Notes: generated by a model from the letters alone, not told the origin. 51,451 bases of DNA from an uncultured Eubacteriales bacterium (GCA_902496345.1 CABVAP010000004.1:1-51451), one strand, 5' to 3'. Counted from the stretch's first letter, positions 16,259-26,104 are shown. Numbers and translations are program-made.

Positions 16259-18352
16259 TTAATTTTTAAGTACAATAGAAGAAAACGGTGGTAATGTAAC
16301 TTCAACAAAACCATTCTCAACTTTATATTTCTTTTTGTCTGTGTTAAAGTCATTTTCTGTCGATAAAAGTAAACTAACCATTTCAGAATTTTTCAAATTT
16401 ATTTTCCAAACAGGTAAAGATACTGTTTTTTCAACAGAGTTATTATTTAAAACAACAACAAACTTATCGTCATCGTTCCACCTTGCATAAGAGATTATAC
16501 CATAATCCATAAACAAGTAATCCACAGAGCCTTTTTTAAGTGCAGAACTTGACTTATGAAGTTTTATAGCTTCTTTGTGGAAATCAATAAGCTCTTTATC
16601 TTCGTGTCCCCAAGGGTAAGTCCTTCTGTTATCTGGGTCAGTCCAGCCAGTAACACCGGCTTCATCACCATAATAAACAGTTGGTGCCCCCGGCCAAGTC
16701 ATTTGAAAGACAACAGCCTCTTTCATTATTCCTTTGTTTATTCCGGTATCAGCCTCTTCATACCCGTGCGTGTGAAGTCTACCGGATTTGTGATTAGTTC
16801 TTGTCAAAAATCTTGAGTGGTCGTGGTTTGAAAGTTCGTTCATACTTATGCTCAAAGATTGATTTGAAAAACGTGACATATGGTAACGCATAGCAGATTC
16901 AAAATTTGAGGCATTGCAGAACAAACCCTCTTCATATTTTTCGCTATGTTTTTCCATACCTGTTAAAAACCAAGTTATAGGCTCCATAAAAGCGTCATAG
17001 TTCATAACAGAGTCCCATTGGTCGCCGTAAAGCCATTCAGACGGGTCGCCATAGTGTTCAGCATAAATAACAGCCTCTGGATTTGCCTCTTTTACGGCAT
17101 TTCGAAAATCTCTCCAGAATTTGTGGTTAAATTCTTTTGAATAGCCAAGGTCAGCAGCAACATCAAGACGCCAGCCGTCAGCATTGTAAGGAGGAGAAAC
17201 CCACTTTTTGCCAACACCCAATATATAGTCATAAAGTTCTTTAGAATTTTCATAGTTGAGTTTAGGGTGATTGTCGTGACCCCACCAGCTATCGTAACAG
17301 TCATTATTAGGCCAGTTGTTGTCATACCACTTAAAATAGTCGTGATAAATGCTTTCACTAGAATAGTAAGCACCGTCAGGGTAATTTTGGGCCCTATAAA
17401 AACCCTCTTTATCAAGCCACTTGTTAAAAGCTCCACAATGATTAAATACACCGTCAAGGATTACTTTGATACCATTTTCGTGAGCCTTTTCGATTAACTC
17501 AATCATAAATTCATTGCTAGCTTCAAGATTTTCTTTTGCTGTCGTTCTTTGCATATATTTAGTGGCATACTTATTTTTAAATTTTTCAAATTTAAGTCGT
17601 TCGCCACCGTCTTTTACGATTTTACCGTAATGTGGGTCAATATAGTCATAATCTTGAATATCATATTTATGATTACTTGGTGATACAAAAAGAGGATTGA
17701 AATAAATTGCCTCAATACCTAAATCTTTTAAGTAAGGAAGTTTATCCATAACACCTTGTAAGTCCCCACCATAAAAATTGCAAATATCTTCGTTAGCAAC
17801 AGGTTTGTTCCAATCAGATATTTTCTTTGCAGCTTTGCCAAGATATATATATTCATTGTCAACAACATCGTTTGTATCGTCACCGTTACAGAAACGGTCA
17901 ACGTAAATTTGATACATTACACTGCCCCTTGCCCATTCTGGAACTTCAAAATCTGGCAGAACAATAAAGTTATAGTTATAATCAAAATTTTTAGAAATTC
18001 CAAATTTGTTATAAAAGTAGACTTCAGAGCCATTTATAATTTCAAAATAATAATAAGTTTTGTTTTGAATGTTAGGTATAGTAGCCTTGTAAAAATCAAA
18101 TAAATCGTCAGAGCTATCTTTTTTTGCCTGAACTTTTTTGTCATCATAGCATAAGTTTACGATAGCTTTATTATTTTTACCAAGTCTAATAGTAACCGTA
18201 ACATCGTCAGAAATTTTAGGATTTTCAGGAGTTCTAAAAAGAGCTGTTTCATCAGAAAAAACAGCATCAAAGTTAAAGTAGCTGTATGGTTCATCACATA
18301 ACAGCATTATTTTTTGGATATAATCAAAGTTGTTTTTAGCACTATCTAACAT
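16259..18352 (-). CDS. GH13 alpha-glucan hydrolase (neopullulanase/maltodextrinase type)
   Basis: Cytoplasmic enzyme of 697 residues for alpha-1,4/1,6-glucan breakdown. An N-terminal beta domain (about 25-130, CBM34-like) precedes the catalytic barrel starting at WARGSVMYQIYVDRFCNGD. Conserved regions: DGVFNHCG (300-307), GWRLDVA with nucleophile Asp397, AEHYGD with acid Glu432, and SNHDHSRF with Asp511. A C-terminal beta domain ends the chain. No signal peptide, so it acts on imported maltodextrins or internal glycogen. The N-terminal domain and barrel insertions resemble the cyclomaltodextrinase/MalZ group. A minus-strand promoter lies at 18410-18438. Confidence 0.9.
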   Translation of the reverse strand: MLDSAKNNFDYIQKIMLLCDEPYSYFNFDAVFSDETALFRTPENPKISDDVTVTIRLGKNNKAIVNLCYDDKKVQAKKDSSDDLFDFYKATIPNIQNKTYYYFEIINGSEVYFYNKFGISKNFDYNYNFIVLPDFEVPEWARGSVMYQIYVDRFCNGDDTNDVVDNEYIYLGKAAKKISDWNKPVANEDICNFYGGDLQGVMDKLPYLKDLGIEAIYFNPLFVSPSNHKYDIQDYDYIDPHYGKIVKDGGERLKFEKFKNKYATKYMQRTTAKENLEASNEFMIELIEKAHENGIKVILDGVFNHCGAFNKWLDKEGFYRAQNYPDGAYYSSESIYHDYFKWYDNNWPNNDCYDSWWGHDNHPKLNYENSKELYDYILGVGKKWVSPPYNADGWRLDVAADLGYSKEFNHKFWRDFRNAVKEANPEAVIYAEHYGDPSEWLYGDQWDSVMNYDAFMEPITWFLTGMEKHSEKYEEGLFCNASNFESAMRYHMSRFSNQSLSISMNELSNHDHSRFLTRTNHKSGRLHTHGYEEADTGINKGIMKEAVVFQMTWPGAPTVYYGDEAGVTGWTDPDNRRTYPWGHEDKELIDFHKEAIKLHKSSSALKKGSVDYLFMDYGIISYARWNDDDKFVVVLNNNSVEKTVSLPVWKINLKNSEMVSLLLSTENDFNTDKKKYKVENGFVEVTLPPFSSIVLKN

Positions 18353-18409
18353 AATAACCTCCGATAACTATATCAAAGCCTAGCTAACAAATGATAATCT
18401 TACAAGATA

Positions 18410-18438
18410 ATTATACTACCATTAAAATTAAATATCAA
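18410..18438 (-). promoter_or_regulatory. Sigma-A promoter of the GH13 gene
   Basis: Minus-strand TTGATA (18438-18433) and TATAAT (18415-18410) separated by 17 bases, about 60 bases before the start codon. Confidence 0.7.
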
Positions 18439-18488
18439 TTGATTTATAAAGATATATATTAAGAAATAATTTAAAAATAAACAGAAAA

Positions 18489-18513
18489 AAAGCAACCAAC
18501 GGACGGTTGCTTT
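18489..18513. terminator. Hairpin in the GH13/bofC-like gap
   Basis: AAAGCAACC (18489-18497) and GGTTGCTTT (18505-18513) form a 9-bp stem with A and T runs on the two sides. The 18353-18794 gap holds this, the GH13 promoter and one possible short frame; nothing else was recognised. Confidence 0.6.
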
Positions 18514-18538
18514 CTTCCATAAAGAGAAGGTATTTTTT

Positions 18539-18694
18539 ATGGGATTTACAGCGATGATTACATATTGGGGGATGCAATCAACTGTAAATGTGAAAATATT
18601 TAGGGGTTTTCACAAAAAGAATTATAGCATAAAAGATGACATCTGTCTTCCTAAACTTAAATCAAAAAAAGCGACTTATTTTGTGCAAAAGTGA
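18539..18694 (+). CDS. Possible 51-residue small protein
   Basis: A short plus-strand frame of 51 codons starts at an ATG 8 bases after GAAGG, directly downstream of the hairpin. The product begins MGFTAMITYWGMQ and has a basic second half. No family is recognised, and it lies alone between two minus-strand genes. Supported only by ribosome site and frame, so it may be chance. Confidence 0.25.
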   Translation: MGFTAMITYWGMQSTVNVKIFRGFHKKNYSIKDDICLPKLKSKKATYFVQK

Positions 18695-18794
18695 CAATAA
18701 CTCAAAAAACAATACTTTAAGCACGATATTTTTTTGTTTTATTCAGCTTTTTTGACAATTTTAGTAGGCAATAACCCGAAAGCGATTGTATAAA

Positions 18795-19397
18795 TTAACT
18801 TTCATAGTCTTGCAAAGTTTTCAAAAGATTTTCATTTCCGTGAACATTTATGCCCGTTTTTAATAAATTTTGCTCATCTTCCGGCAAAGATTTTATAGGC
18901 GTCTTTGTTATTTCCTTTAATTCCTGCGTTGTTCCGTCGGCATAGAAGACGGCAACAAATCCGTCATATTCCTTCAAAATATAGTCGTCAGTTTCCGATA
19001 TATTGTTTAATTCCTTTTTTAAAATTATTTTTTCCGGACTAAAATACACAAGTTTCCAGTCATCAAAAACATTTTCAATTGTCTTTTTATTTTTGTTTGC
19101 CAGCTCCTCTGGAATTTTCTTTTCCTGCCTTTTTGTAGTTTTGCTGTCCTTGTAGTAATATTCGTAAATTATGCTTGTGTTTTTGGTTGTAAGTATCGGT
19201 TTTAGGATATTTTCTGATGTTTTGTTGTTTGCACCAAAAGAAATAGAATTTCCGATGTTGCTTGCGATTTCCTTTTGAGAAATGTAAATATTTTTATTTT
19301 CGTCAACCTGTTCATTATAGAAATAATATCCCGTTGCAAGTCCTGTTGTAATAAGTAAAGCAGAAGAAACTAAAAAAACGACTTTTTTATCAAACAT
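18795..19397 (-). CDS. BofC C-terminal-domain protein
   Basis: Single-pass membrane or secreted protein of 200 residues. An N-terminal hydrophobic anchor (about 6-26) precedes a linker and a C-terminal domain (about 130-200) with the BofC signature: DDYILKEYDGFVAVFY, then LPEDEQNLLKTGI, ending GNENLLKTLQDYES. BofC of B. subtilis acts in the intermembrane space of the forming spore, restraining SpoIVB signalling to pro-sigma-K; many Clostridia have this domain in related proteins. The ATG at 19397 follows AAGGAG by 10 bases; a TTG one codon earlier is an equal alternative. Role in sporulation is by family, not shown. Confidence 0.72.
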   Translation of the reverse strand: MFDKKVVFLVSSALLITTGLATGYYFYNEQVDENKNIYISQKEIASNIGNSISFGANNKTSENILKPILTTKNTSIIYEYYYKDSKTTKRQEKKIPEELANKNKKTIENVFDDWKLVYFSPEKIILKKELNNISETDDYILKEYDGFVAVFYADGTTQELKEITKTPIKSLPEDEQNLLKTGINVHGNENLLKTLQDYES

Positions 19398-19500
19398 CAA
19401 ATCACCACTCCTTAATATTTAGAAAAAAATTTCCAATTTAGATTTTTACTTATTTTGGACTAAGGCAAAAAATATTATACATAAAAATAATTGAAAAAAT

Positions 19501-19529
19501 TTGACGGAATATAAAATTTAATTTATAAT
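19501..19529 (+). promoter_or_regulatory. Sigma-A promoter upstream of the small CxxC gene and glnS
   Basis: TTGACG at 19501-19506 and TATAAT at 19524-19529 with a 17-base spacer, 34 bases before the first start codon. Confidence 0.7.
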
Positions 19530-19562
19530 AGTGAATAAGTGTTTTTATCTCGGAGGAATTTT

Positions 19563-19793
19563 ATGGACCTATTAAAAGAAATCACCGATATTTTTGGAGA
19601 TGTTCAAAATTTTACTGAAACAAAAAATTATTACTTTGAAAAGCATAATTGTGAAAAAACTGGAGAAGATAAAAAAATATTACTTGATTTTACATTTGGT
19701 AACGAAACGACAGACAGAATTGTCCGTTTCGGTTACTGTTCAAAGTGTAAAACTCTTTTTTATCACAAAGATTTTGTTTCAAAGAGATTATAA
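19563..19793 (+). CDS. Small CxxC protein
   Basis: A 76-residue protein starting at the ATG after CGGAGGAA; an upstream in-frame start precedes the ribosome site and is unlikely. The C-terminal half has FGYCSKCKTLFYHKDF, a single CxxC that could be half of a zinc ribbon, and a further Cys lies near residue 31 (HNCEKTG). It lies 47 bases before glnS and probably shares its promoter. No family recognised. Confidence 0.7.
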   Translation: MDLLKEITDIFGDVQNFTETKNYYFEKHNCEKTGEDKKILLDFTFGNETTDRIVRFGYCSKCKTLFYHKDFVSKRL

Positions 19794-19840
19794 TTATTAT
19801 GAATTTTTAGTTTAAATTTTAGTTTAATGGAGGCTTAAAA

Positions 19841-21532
19841 ATGGATAACGAAAAGTTAAATTTAAACGAAGAAGAAAACGAAACTTCTTTAGGAAATACA
19901 GGTAATTTTATACATACTATTATAAATGACGATTTAGAGGGCGAACTTAATAAAGTTCACACACGTTTTCCACCTGAACCTAACGGATATTTGCATATTG
20001 GACACGCAAAAAGTATCTGCCTTAACTTTGGACTTGCTAAATTATATGGGGGAAAATGCAATTTAAGATTTGACGATACAAACCCAGCAAAAGAAGATAC
20101 AGAGTTCGTAAACTCAATTAAAAATGATATAAAATGGCTCGGATTTGATTGGGAAGATAGATTATATTTTGCATCTAGCTATTTTGATAAGATGTATGAA
20201 TATGCTGTTTTACTTATAAAAAAAGGTAAAGCTTTTGTATGCGATATGACAGCAGAAGAAATGAGAGAAGCAAGGGGTACTCTTAACAGTCCTGGAACAG
20301 AAAGCCCATATAGAAATCGTTCAGTTGAAGAAAATCTCGACCTTTTTGAAAGAATGAAAAACGGCGAATTTAAAGACGGTGAAAAGACACTTCGTGCAAA
20401 AATAGATATGGCGTCACCTAATATCAATATGCGTGACCCTGTTATATATAGAATTGCACATTTAACTCACCACGCAACAGGCGATAAATGGTGCATTTAC
20501 CCTATGTACGATTTTGCACACCCTGTTGAAGACGCTATAGAGGAAATTACACACTCAATTTGTACAATGGAATTTGAAGACCATAGACCTTTGTATGATT
20601 GGGTTATAAACGAAATCGACTTCCCTATTAAACCAAGACAGATTGAGTTTGCAAAACTCAACCTTTCAAATACAATTATGGGAAAAAGATTTTTACGTGC
20701 ATTGGTTGAAGAAGGAAAAGTTGACGGTTGGGACGACCCACGTCTTATAACTCTTTCCGGTATAAGAAGAAGAGGTTACACTCCAGAATCAATAAGAAAT
20801 TTCTGTGATATGATAGGTGTTTCAAAGGCAAATAGCGTTGTTGACACAGCACAGCTTGAATATTGTATAAGAGAAGATTTGAAAGATAAAACACCTGTTG
20901 TTATGGCAGTTTTAGACCCTATTAAACTTGTGATAACTAACTATCCAGAGGGTCAAACAGAAATGCTTGAAATTGAAAATCACCCAAATAATGAAGAATT
21001 AGGCAAAAGATTAGTTCCATTTACAAGAGAGCTTTATATCGAAAGAAGCGACTTTATGGAAGACGCACCAAAGAAATTCTTTAGACTTTCAGTAGGTAGA
21101 GAGGTTCGTCTTAAAGGTGCTTATTTTGTAACTTGTACAGATTTTGTAAAAGATGAAAATGGTAATGTTACAGAAGTACATTGTACTTATGACCCTGCAA
21201 CAAAGAGTGGACTCAATTTCACAGAAAGAAAAGTAAAAGGTACAATCCATTGGGTATCAATCCCTACGGCTGTAAAAACTCAAGCTATGCTTTATGAAAA
21301 CCTTACAATCGAAGACGAAAACGAAGAAAAAGGTTATAGATTCAATCCAGAATCATTAACAGTTGTTGAAAACTGTATGTGTGAGCCAGAAATAAAAAAT
21401 GCTAAACCTATGGATAGATTCCAGTTTATAAGAAATGGTTATTTCTGTGTTGACTCAAAAAATACAACAGATGAAAAACTTGTGTTTAATAGAATTGTAT
21501 CTTTAAAAAGTTCTTTTAAACCAAATAAATAG
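19841..21532 (+). CDS. glnS: Glutaminyl-tRNA synthetase
   Basis: Class I synthetase, 563 residues, charging tRNA-Gln directly. It has PPEPNGYLHIGHAKS with the HIGH motif at 52-55, RFDDTNPAKE near 77-86, and the GlnRS-type C-terminal beta-barrel anticodon domain from about 345. The KMSKS-equivalent reads IMGKR (279-283), where GlnRS proteins usually have MSKR, so the loop Ser is Gly. A GGAGG ribosome site lies 9 bases before the ATG. Direct glutaminylation means this organism need not rely on GatCAB for Gln-tRNA. The gene is followed by the lcp operon without an obvious terminator. Confidence 0.93.
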   Translation: MDNEKLNLNEEENETSLGNTGNFIHTIINDDLEGELNKVHTRFPPEPNGYLHIGHAKSICLNFGLAKLYGGKCNLRFDDTNPAKEDTEFVNSIKNDIKWLGFDWEDRLYFASSYFDKMYEYAVLLIKKGKAFVCDMTAEEMREARGTLNSPGTESPYRNRSVEENLDLFERMKNGEFKDGEKTLRAKIDMASPNINMRDPVIYRIAHLTHHATGDKWCIYPMYDFAHPVEDAIEEITHSICTMEFEDHRPLYDWVINEIDFPIKPRQIEFAKLNLSNTIMGKRFLRALVEEGKVDGWDDPRLITLSGIRRRGYTPESIRNFCDMIGVSKANSVVDTAQLEYCIREDLKDKTPVVMAVLDPIKLVITNYPEGQTEMLEIENHPNNEELGKRLVPFTRELYIERSDFMEDAPKKFFRLSVGREVRLKGAYFVTCTDFVKDENGNVTEVHCTYDPATKSGLNFTERKVKGTIHWVSIPTAVKTQAMLYENLTIEDENEEKGYRFNPESLTVVENCMCEPEIKNAKPMDRFQFIRNGYFCVDSKNTTDEKLVFNRIVSLKSSFKPNK

Positions 21533-21638
21533 TATAAAAAGTATGAAATTATAGTCTTTAAAATCTGCCTATATTTTGAATATAATGGCTAATAGTTTGT
21601 ATCGTTTTGTATTAAAATGTTGAAGAGAGAAAGATGAT

Positions 21639-23228
21639 ATGAAAAAAGATAACAATAACCCAAAATCTCAAAAGAATTCTTATGATTTTATAAATAAAAA
21701 TAATGCTAGACGTAGAAGTATAAATCAAAATAATTATAATAATCAATATGACTATTATGATGATGACTACTATGAGTATGACGATGTTCAAAACAGACAG
21801 AATGATTATAATGATTATGACGATTATGACGATTATGACGACCAAGAGCCATCAAAAAAATCTATCGAGATTTATCCGGTAAAAGCGAAAAAAAGGCAAT
21901 ACCAACCACAGCCAAAACAGAAAAAAAGACACCCTGTACGTAAATTTTTTATAGTTATGTTTTCGTTACTTTTTGTTTATGTAGCTGTGTTTGGTGGCTA
22001 CCTTTTGTATAACAATATGAAAGGTGACGGAAAAACAAATTTACTAGAAGACGTAGGACTTTCTAACGTTCTTTCTAATAAAGTACCAGATAAAACAACT
22101 GTATTAATTACAGGTGTAGATGAGGGCGAAGAAAGAGATGGAACAAGAACAGATACCATTATGGTCGGCTGTTTCGACTCTGTCAATAAAAAACTCAGTA
22201 TAATTTCTATCCCACGAGATACAAGGGTTCAAGTTGATGATGATATGTTCGAGGTTATGAAACAGAATATTCCTCAGCTCACATCTAACAAAATGAAAAT
22301 AAATGCCATACATAACTATGGTGGCGAACAACACGGAATGGAATTTCTTGAAAGAGAGCTTGAAGAACTTCTTGGTGTTGAAATCGATTATTACGCAAAA
22401 GTCAACTTTGAGGGTTTCAGATACCTTATAGATTCTATAGGTGGCGTTACATTTAACGTTGAACAGAGATGTTATTATAATGATAAAGCCGGTCTTATAA
22501 TTGACTTGCAACCTGGCGAACAGCTTCTTGACGGAGATAAAGCAGAACAGCTTGTAAGGTTTAGAAAAGGCTATGCAATGCAGGATTTAAAGAGAATAGA
22601 AGTTCAAAGAAACTTCTTAAAAGCATTTTTATCACAAGCATTACAAAAAGATAAAATAATGTCTAATCCGTCAGCATATCTAGAAACAATCACACAATAT
22701 GTTGAAACAGATATAAGTATAGCAGACGCACTTGGCTATATTGATGCACTAAATGGATTTAGTGGAAATAATATAAAAGGTTATACACTTCCAGGAGAAA
22801 CAAGCTCAAACGGAGGCTCTTACTATATTGCTGATGATACAGAAATCAAAAAAATGATTGATGAAATATATAACAACAAAACATCTTCAACAGAAAATTC
22901 AGAATCAAATTCATCTGAAACATCAGACAGTAGTTCTGTGTCAAGTGTTGGAAAAGATATATTTATCTTAAACGGTGGCTATACATCAGGACTTGCTAAA
23001 AGAGCAAAAACATTGTTAGAGAAAAATGGCTTTACTGTTTCCGGTATAAGTGATGCAAATTCTAAAATACAAACGACTACAATCTACACAACAAAAAGTG
23101 GACAAGGCGAGGACCTAAAGAAATACTTTACTTCTGCAACTATAGAAGTAAATCCGTCATTGTGTAAAGCTAATGGTGGCGAAATTTTAGTTATACTTGG
23201 TTCAAAAGAAAAACTTACGGAGGAATAA
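21639..23228 (+). CDS. LytR-CpsA-Psr (LCP) family cell-wall ligase
   Basis: Membrane-anchored phosphotransferase of 529 residues that would attach teichoic acid or other undecaprenyl-linked glycopolymers to peptidoglycan. The cytoplasmic N-terminus (1-100) is low-complexity, rich in Asp, Tyr and Asn with DYDDYDDYDD repeats, then basic. One membrane helix spans about 103-124. The LCP domain follows: VLITGVDEG, RTDTIMVG with catalytic-type Arg/Asp, SIPRDTRV, and VRFRKGYAMQDLKRIEVQR. A LytR C-terminal domain lies near 440-525. It starts a plus-strand operon; the next gene begins one base after the stop. Confidence 0.88.
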   Translation: MKKDNNNPKSQKNSYDFINKNNARRRSINQNNYNNQYDYYDDDYYEYDDVQNRQNDYNDYDDYDDYDDQEPSKKSIEIYPVKAKKRQYQPQPKQKKRHPVRKFFIVMFSLLFVYVAVFGGYLLYNNMKGDGKTNLLEDVGLSNVLSNKVPDKTTVLITGVDEGEERDGTRTDTIMVGCFDSVNKKLSIISIPRDTRVQVDDDMFEVMKQNIPQLTSNKMKINAIHNYGGEQHGMEFLERELEELLGVEIDYYAKVNFEGFRYLIDSIGGVTFNVEQRCYYNDKAGLIIDLQPGEQLLDGDKAEQLVRFRKGYAMQDLKRIEVQRNFLKAFLSQALQKDKIMSNPSAYLETITQYVETDISIADALGYIDALNGFSGNNIKGYTLPGETSSNGGSYYIADDTEIKKMIDEIYNNKTSSTENSESNSSETSDSSSVSSVGKDIFILNGGYTSGLAKRAKTLLEKNGFTVSGISDANSKIQTTTIYTTKSGQGEDLKKYFTSATIEVNPSLCKANGGEILVILGSKEKLTEE

Positions 23229-23229
23229 T

Positions 23230-24483
23230 ATGCAAAAAAATCCTGTTTTAGTTATTGTCGGGGGGGGTGCTTCCGGCTTAATAAGTGGGATTTTTGCCAA
23301 AAACATAGTTAAAGATAAAGCAAGAGTTGTTATACTCGAAAGAATGGATAGAATAGGAAAAAAAATACTAGCGACTGGAAACGGTCGCTGTAATTTTACA
23401 AACATATCTACATCTGAATGTAATTTTTACGGCAAAAATCCAAAATTCGTTAGCAGTGCATTTGAAAAATTTAATGTATTTGATACACTAAACTTTTTTG
23501 AAAAATTAGGGATATATCCAAAAGAAGAAGAGAACGGAAAAATGTATCCTTATAGCAATCAAGCGTCATCTATACTTGACGTTTTAAGGTCAGAAATCGA
23601 ACGTCTTAAAATAGAAGTTATAACAAAATTTGAAGTTAAAGAAGTTAAGCCACAAAAAAATAATTTTAAGATAATATCTTTTTCCGGCGATGTTATAAAT
23701 GCCGATAAAGTTATAATTGCAACAGGTGGCTGTGCCTCCCCTAACCTTGGCTCTAATGGTACGGGCTTCAAAATTTTAGAAAGCCTTGGGCATAATATAA
23801 CGAAACTTACACCGGCTTTAGTACAAATGAAAACAGATAAAAAAATAGTAAGCAGTTTAAAGGGAATTAAATTCGTAGGCAACGTAAAAATATTTGTAAA
23901 AAACAAATTTTTCAAAGAAGAGTTTGGCGAAGTTCTATTTACGGATTATGGACTTTCAGGTCCGCCAATTTTCCAATTATCATCAGTTAGTGCTTTACAT
24001 AAAGATTGCTTTGTTGAGCTTGATTTTATACCGGATTTGTCTGAAAAAGATGTCTTTGATTTAATCGTAAATAGAAAAAAAGACCTTAGCCATTTAACTA
24101 TGGAAAACTTTTTTACAGGACTACTTAATAAACGTATCGGCAATGTTATTGCTAAAAAATCAGGCATTGAAAAGCTATCATTTAAAGTAAGTGACTTGAC
24201 AAAAGAAATTATGTGGGAAATAGCCAGAAATATAAAATCTCTCAAAATCGAGGTCTTAGGTCAAAACGGTTGGAATAATGCACAGGTAACAGCCGGAGGT
24301 GCAATAACCGATGAATTTAATAAAGAAACAATGGAATCACGAAAAATAAAAGGACTTTATGCAACAGGCGAAGTTCTTGACATTTTTGGAGATTGTGGTG
24401 GCTTTAATTTGCAATGGGCGTGGTCATCTGGAGTTGTTGCCGGCGAAAGCTCTGCAAAAAGCATTTTAGGGAATAGAGGTTAA
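23230..24483 (+). CDS. NAD(P)/FAD-dependent oxidoreductase, BaiN/HI0933 family
   Basis: Flavoprotein of 417 residues. The FAD-binding GGGASGLISG motif is at the N-terminus, then KILATGNGRCNFTN, IATGGCASPNLGSNGTGF, and the C-terminal GEVLDIFGDCGGFNLQWAWS with a final FAD contact. This family includes RdsA/BaiN-type reductases; its true substrate here is unknown. The start is the ATG one base after the lcp stop, with GGAGG inside the lcp end; a longer frame that begins inside lcp lacks a ribosome site. It is co-transcribed with lcp and the next flavoprotein gene. Confidence 0.85.
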   Translation: MQKNPVLVIVGGGASGLISGIFAKNIVKDKARVVILERMDRIGKKILATGNGRCNFTNISTSECNFYGKNPKFVSSAFEKFNVFDTLNFFEKLGIYPKEEENGKMYPYSNQASSILDVLRSEIERLKIEVITKFEVKEVKPQKNNFKIISFSGDVINADKVIIATGGCASPNLGSNGTGFKILESLGHNITKLTPALVQMKTDKKIVSSLKGIKFVGNVKIFVKNKFFKEEFGEVLFTDYGLSGPPIFQLSSVSALHKDCFVELDFIPDLSEKDVFDLIVNRKKDLSHLTMENFFTGLLNKRIGNVIAKKSGIEKLSFKVSDLTKEIMWEIARNIKSLKIEVLGQNGWNNAQVTAGGAITDEFNKETMESRKIKGLYATGEVLDIFGDCGGFNLQWAWSSGVVAGESSAKSILGNRG

Positions 24484-24490
24484 TTTATTT

Positions 24491-26104
24491 ATGATTAGAA
24501 TTTCAGATATAAAAATTTCTGTTAAAATTAACTGTGATATTGACACACTAAAAAAGAAAGTTGCAAAAATTCTTAGAATATCAGTGAATGACATTTTGGA
24601 TTTAAAAATTGCAAAAAAATCTATAGACGCAAGAAAAAAGAATGATGTACTGTACATTTTTTCAGTTGACGTAAAATTAAGTAACAACGTTGATAAAAAT
24701 AAAATCAAGAAACTTAAAAATGTTTCTGATGTAAAAAAATTTGATTATACAATTAAAAAAGCAAATTTAAAAAAACGTCCTGTAGTTGTTGGATTTGGAC
24801 CAGCCGGTTTTATGGCTGGACTTGTGTTGGCGAAGTCCGGAGCTATGCCAATAATAGTCGAACAAGGTAAACCTGTTGATGAAAGAAAAAAAGATATAGA
24901 TAACTTTTGGAAAAATAGAATATTAAACGAAAAGTCAAATGTACAGTTTGGCGAAGGTGGAGCCGGAACATTTTCTGACGGAAAACTAACAACAGGGATA
25001 AAAGACCCACGTTGCCGACTTGTTTTAGAGGAATTTGTAAAAGCAGGAGCTCCAGAAGAAATTTTATATTTATCAAAACCACATATCGGAACAGATAACC
25101 TCATCAAAATGGTAAAAAACATAAGAGAAGAGATTATTTCTCTTGGTGGTGAAATTCATTTCAATACAGAAATGATTGACTTTTCTGAAAAAAATGGCAT
25201 TTTAGAAAAAGTCATCTGCCGAAAAAATGATAGTAATGATAGTATCATAGAATTTGATACAGATAACGTTATATTTGCAATTGGGCATAGTTCAAGAAAC
25301 ACATTTGATATGCTTTATAAAAACAATATAACAATGGAGCAAAAGGCATTTTCTGTAGGGGTGCGAATTGAACACACACAAGAATTTATAAATAAATCAC
25401 AATACGGCGAATTTAGTAAATACTTGCCACCTGCTGACTATAAAATTTTTACACACCTAGAAAATGGTCGAGGTGTTTATACTTTTTGTATGTGTCCGGG
25501 TGGAGTTGTCGTTGGTGCAACTTCCGAAAAAAACAAAGTTGTAACAAATGGTATGAGCTATTATAAACGTGACGGTAAAAACGCAAATAGTGCCGTTTTA
25601 GTCGGTGTTGATAGTAAAGATTTCAAATCAGAACACCCACTTGCCGGAGTAGAATTTCAGCGAAGAATCGAAGAAAATGCATATATATCAGGTGGAGAAA
25701 ACTATTCTGCACCTATTCAAACTGTTGGTGATTTTCTTTTATCAAGACCAACAATTATAACGCAAGATACATTTGACGAAATCAAACCAACATATATGCC
25801 AGATGTTGTCGGAGGAGATTTCAGAAAAGTTTTTCCAAAAGAAATATACGCATCTTTGCAAGAGGGAATAAAACTACTTGATAGAAAAATAAAAGGATTT
25901 GCGTCAGATAATGCGATTATGACAGCACCTGAAACGAGAAGTTCATCTCCGGTAAAAATAGTACGAGATGACAAATTTATGTCAAATATAAAGGGCATTT
26001 ACCCTTGTGGAGAGGGCTGTGGCTATGCCGGTGGAATAGTTTCAGCAGCTGTTGACGGAATAAAATGTGCTGAAGCTGTTATAAATTCCGAAAACATTAA
26101 CTAA
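24491..26104 (+). CDS. FAD-dependent dehydrogenase (COG2509)
   Basis: A 537-residue flavoprotein of the COG2509 uncharacterised dehydrogenase family. The N-terminal approximately 95 residues form a small alpha-beta domain (IRISDIKISVK start, K-rich middle). The FAD Rossmann motif follows in VVGFGPAGFMAGLVLAKSG, then FGEGGAGTFSDGKLTTGI, FSVGVRIEHTQEFIN, and the C-terminal GEGCGYAGGIVSAAVDGIK. It begins 7 bases after the upstream flavoprotein stop, without a strong ribosome site, so translational coupling is likely. Two unrelated flavoproteins in tandem is a recurrent clostridial arrangement; the reaction is unknown. Confidence 0.85.
   Translation: MIRISDIKISVKINCDIDTLKKKVAKILRISVNDILDLKIAKKSIDARKKNDVLYIFSVDVKLSNNVDKNKIKKLKNVSDVKKFDYTIKKANLKKRPVVVGFGPAGFMAGLVLAKSGAMPIIVEQGKPVDERKKDIDNFWKNRILNEKSNVQFGEGGAGTFSDGKLTTGIKDPRCRLVLEEFVKAGAPEEILYLSKPHIGTDNLIKMVKNIREEIISLGGEIHFNTEMIDFSEKNGILEKVICRKNDSNDSIIEFDTDNVIFAIGHSSRNTFDMLYKNNITMEQKAFSVGVRIEHTQEFINKSQYGEFSKYLPPADYKIFTHLENGRGVYTFCMCPGGVVVGATSEKNKVVTNGMSYYKRDGKNANSAVLVGVDSKDFKSEHPLAGVEFQRRIEENAYISGGENYSAPIQTVGDFLLSRPTIITQDTFDEIKPTYMPDVVGGDFRKVFPKEIYASLQEGIKLLDRKIKGFASDNAIMTAPETRSSSPVKIVRDDKFMSNIKGIYPCGEGCGYAGGIVSAAVDGIKCAEAVINSENIN

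Noticed and set aside
21740..21850. Tandem GATTATGAC-like units as CRISPR or VNTR array
   Set aside because: They are short in-frame Asp-Tyr codon repeats inside the LCP gene, without spacers.
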